Shown in pieces: positions 63,533 through 64,000 of a stretch of 64,000 nucleotides of DNA; within the stretch, counting starts at the first letter, position 1; every line of letters begins with the position of its first letter. Both the position numbers and the translations under genes were made by a program. This DNA comes from JACDAV01 sp964626755. Its GTDB lineage: Bacteria; Chloroflexota; Limnocylindria; Limnocylindrales; CSP1-4. Under the pieces are notes generated by a model. That model ran no database searches. It saw only the letters and a list, made by a program, of their open reading frames with translations, and was not told the DNA's origin. The stretch is from the NCBI GenBank assembly GCA_964626755.1, contig CAZVGO010000042.1, positions 1-64,000 on the forward strand, given 5' to 3'.

Positions 63533-64000
63533 CCGAGGGAAAGGCCGCGGCGAAGTCGGCCGCGCCAGGCGGGGGACGGTCGTGGTCCCCCGGTCTCGAG
63601 GGTGTCATCGCCGGGGAGACGGCGCTCAGCAAGGTCGACGGAGAGCGTGGCCGGCTCCTCTATCGGGGCTACCGGATCGGCGATCTCGTCGAGCGCGGCA
63701 CGTACGGCGCCGTCGCGAACCTCCTGTGGACCGGCGTGTGGGACCGAGCGCATCGCCTGCCGACCGGACCGATCCCGGATTCCGTGATGACGACGCTCCG
63801 AGCGCTGCCCGCGACCGCGAAGCCGATGGACGCTCTTCGGACCGCGGTCTCCGCGTGGGGCGCAACGAAGGCGCTCGCGTGGCCGCCGACGGTCGAGCAG
63901 GCGCGCGCGCTCACGTCGTTCTCGCCCAGCGCGCTGGCGGCGTTCGTCCGGCTGCGCCAGGGCAAGGAGCCAATCGAGCCGAACCCGTCGCTCGACCTCG
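63529..64000 (+). CDS. gltA: Citrate synthase, N-terminal part, cut by the window edge
   Basis: Condenses acetyl-CoA with oxaloacetate (or propionyl-CoA in 2-methylcitrate synthases). After a short Ala/Gly-rich start, SPGLEGVIAGETALSKVDGERGRLLYRGY matches the citrate synthase N-terminus, followed by IGDLVERGTYGAVANLLWTG. Only about 157 residues are present; the catalytic His and Asp lie beyond the edge. The ATG overlaps the stop of the GlsB-like gene (ATGA). A 2-methylcitrate synthase cannot be ruled out. Confidence 0.9.
   Translation, partial: MTEGKAAAKSAAPGGGRSWSPGLEGVIAGETALSKVDGERGRLLYRGYRIGDLVERGTYGAVANLLWTGVWDRAHRLPTGPIPDSVMTTLRALPATAKPMDALRTAVSAWGATKALAWPPTVEQARALTSFSPSALAAFVRLRQGKEPIEPNPSLDL

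Overview
The window is about 70% GC, densely coded bacterial chromosome with no rRNA, no CRISPR array, no insertion sequence and no phage gene. The gene content (zwf with its OpcA partner, DUF5679, DUF6504 next to ImuB, ComEA/ComEC, Obg-NadD-RsfS, many GTG starts and GTGA/ATGA stop-start overlaps, leaderless-looking promoters) suggests Chloroflexota, perhaps the Limnocylindria/Ellin6529 side. The phylum is inferred from gene families and style, not from a marker-gene tree.

Layout. 1-6.5 kb (minus): glycolytic operon gap-pgk-eno (eno runs off the left edge), a ROK glucokinase, a DUF5679 mini-protein and a uridine phosphorylase-like enzyme. 6.7-10.9 kb: a giant surface protein (lamin-tail plus OB-like domains) and a divergent membrane protein. 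10.9-18.8 kb: an SOS mutagenesis locus, dnaE2 and imuA-imuB-DUF6504, each with a GAAC-N4-GTTC LexA-type box; three small envelope proteins lie between. 18.8-25.3 kb: EamA transporter, two tRNA-Ala genes, a YgjP-like metallopeptidase, an N-acyl-D-amino-acid deacylase and leuS. 25.4-27.6 kb: a divergent accessory block (ABATE/CGNR regulator against small proteins, a PLL-like lectin and a GNAT) plus a histidine-kinase remnant. 27.7-32 kb: comEA-comEC-holA. 32-38 kb: rsfS, nadD, obg, a LysM/M23 cell-wall enzyme and rho. 38-42.5 kb: transaldolase, a lipoprotein, pyrG and a secreted protein. 42.8-48.5 kb (minus): psuG, a three-gene ABC exporter, two orphan proteins and a HAD phosphatase. 48.5-51.6 kb: S9 peptidase and a PfkB sugar kinase. 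51.7-62.4 kb (plus): tkt-rpiB, an XRE/nuclease-fold protein, then pgi-gnd-zwf-opcA-pgl, nearly the whole pentose phosphate pathway. The right edge holds an alpha/beta hydrolase, a GlsB-like membrane protein and the start of citrate synthase.

How it fits together: glucose is phosphorylated (glucokinase), isomerised (pgi) and sent through the oxidative pentose phosphate branch (zwf/opcA, pgl, gnd) and non-oxidative branch (rpiB, tkt, tal), or through lower glycolysis (gap, pgk, eno) to citrate synthase. DNA uptake (ComEA/ComEC) and SOS mutagenesis genes sit in the same window.

Most notable: (i) a phosphoglycerate kinase with about 160 residues of histone-H1-like Lys/Ala/Arg repeats fused to its C-terminus, echoed by a basic N-terminal extension on glucose-6-phosphate dehydrogenase; (ii) a 60-residue membrane protein divergent from dnaE2 and sharing its LexA box; (iii) a four-site GTAAC/GTTAC array at 24-25 bp spacing in the accessory divergent promoter; (iv) a 23-bp hairpin motif just downstream of both tal and zwf; (v) a triplicated start region with two upstream mini-ORFs before opcA.
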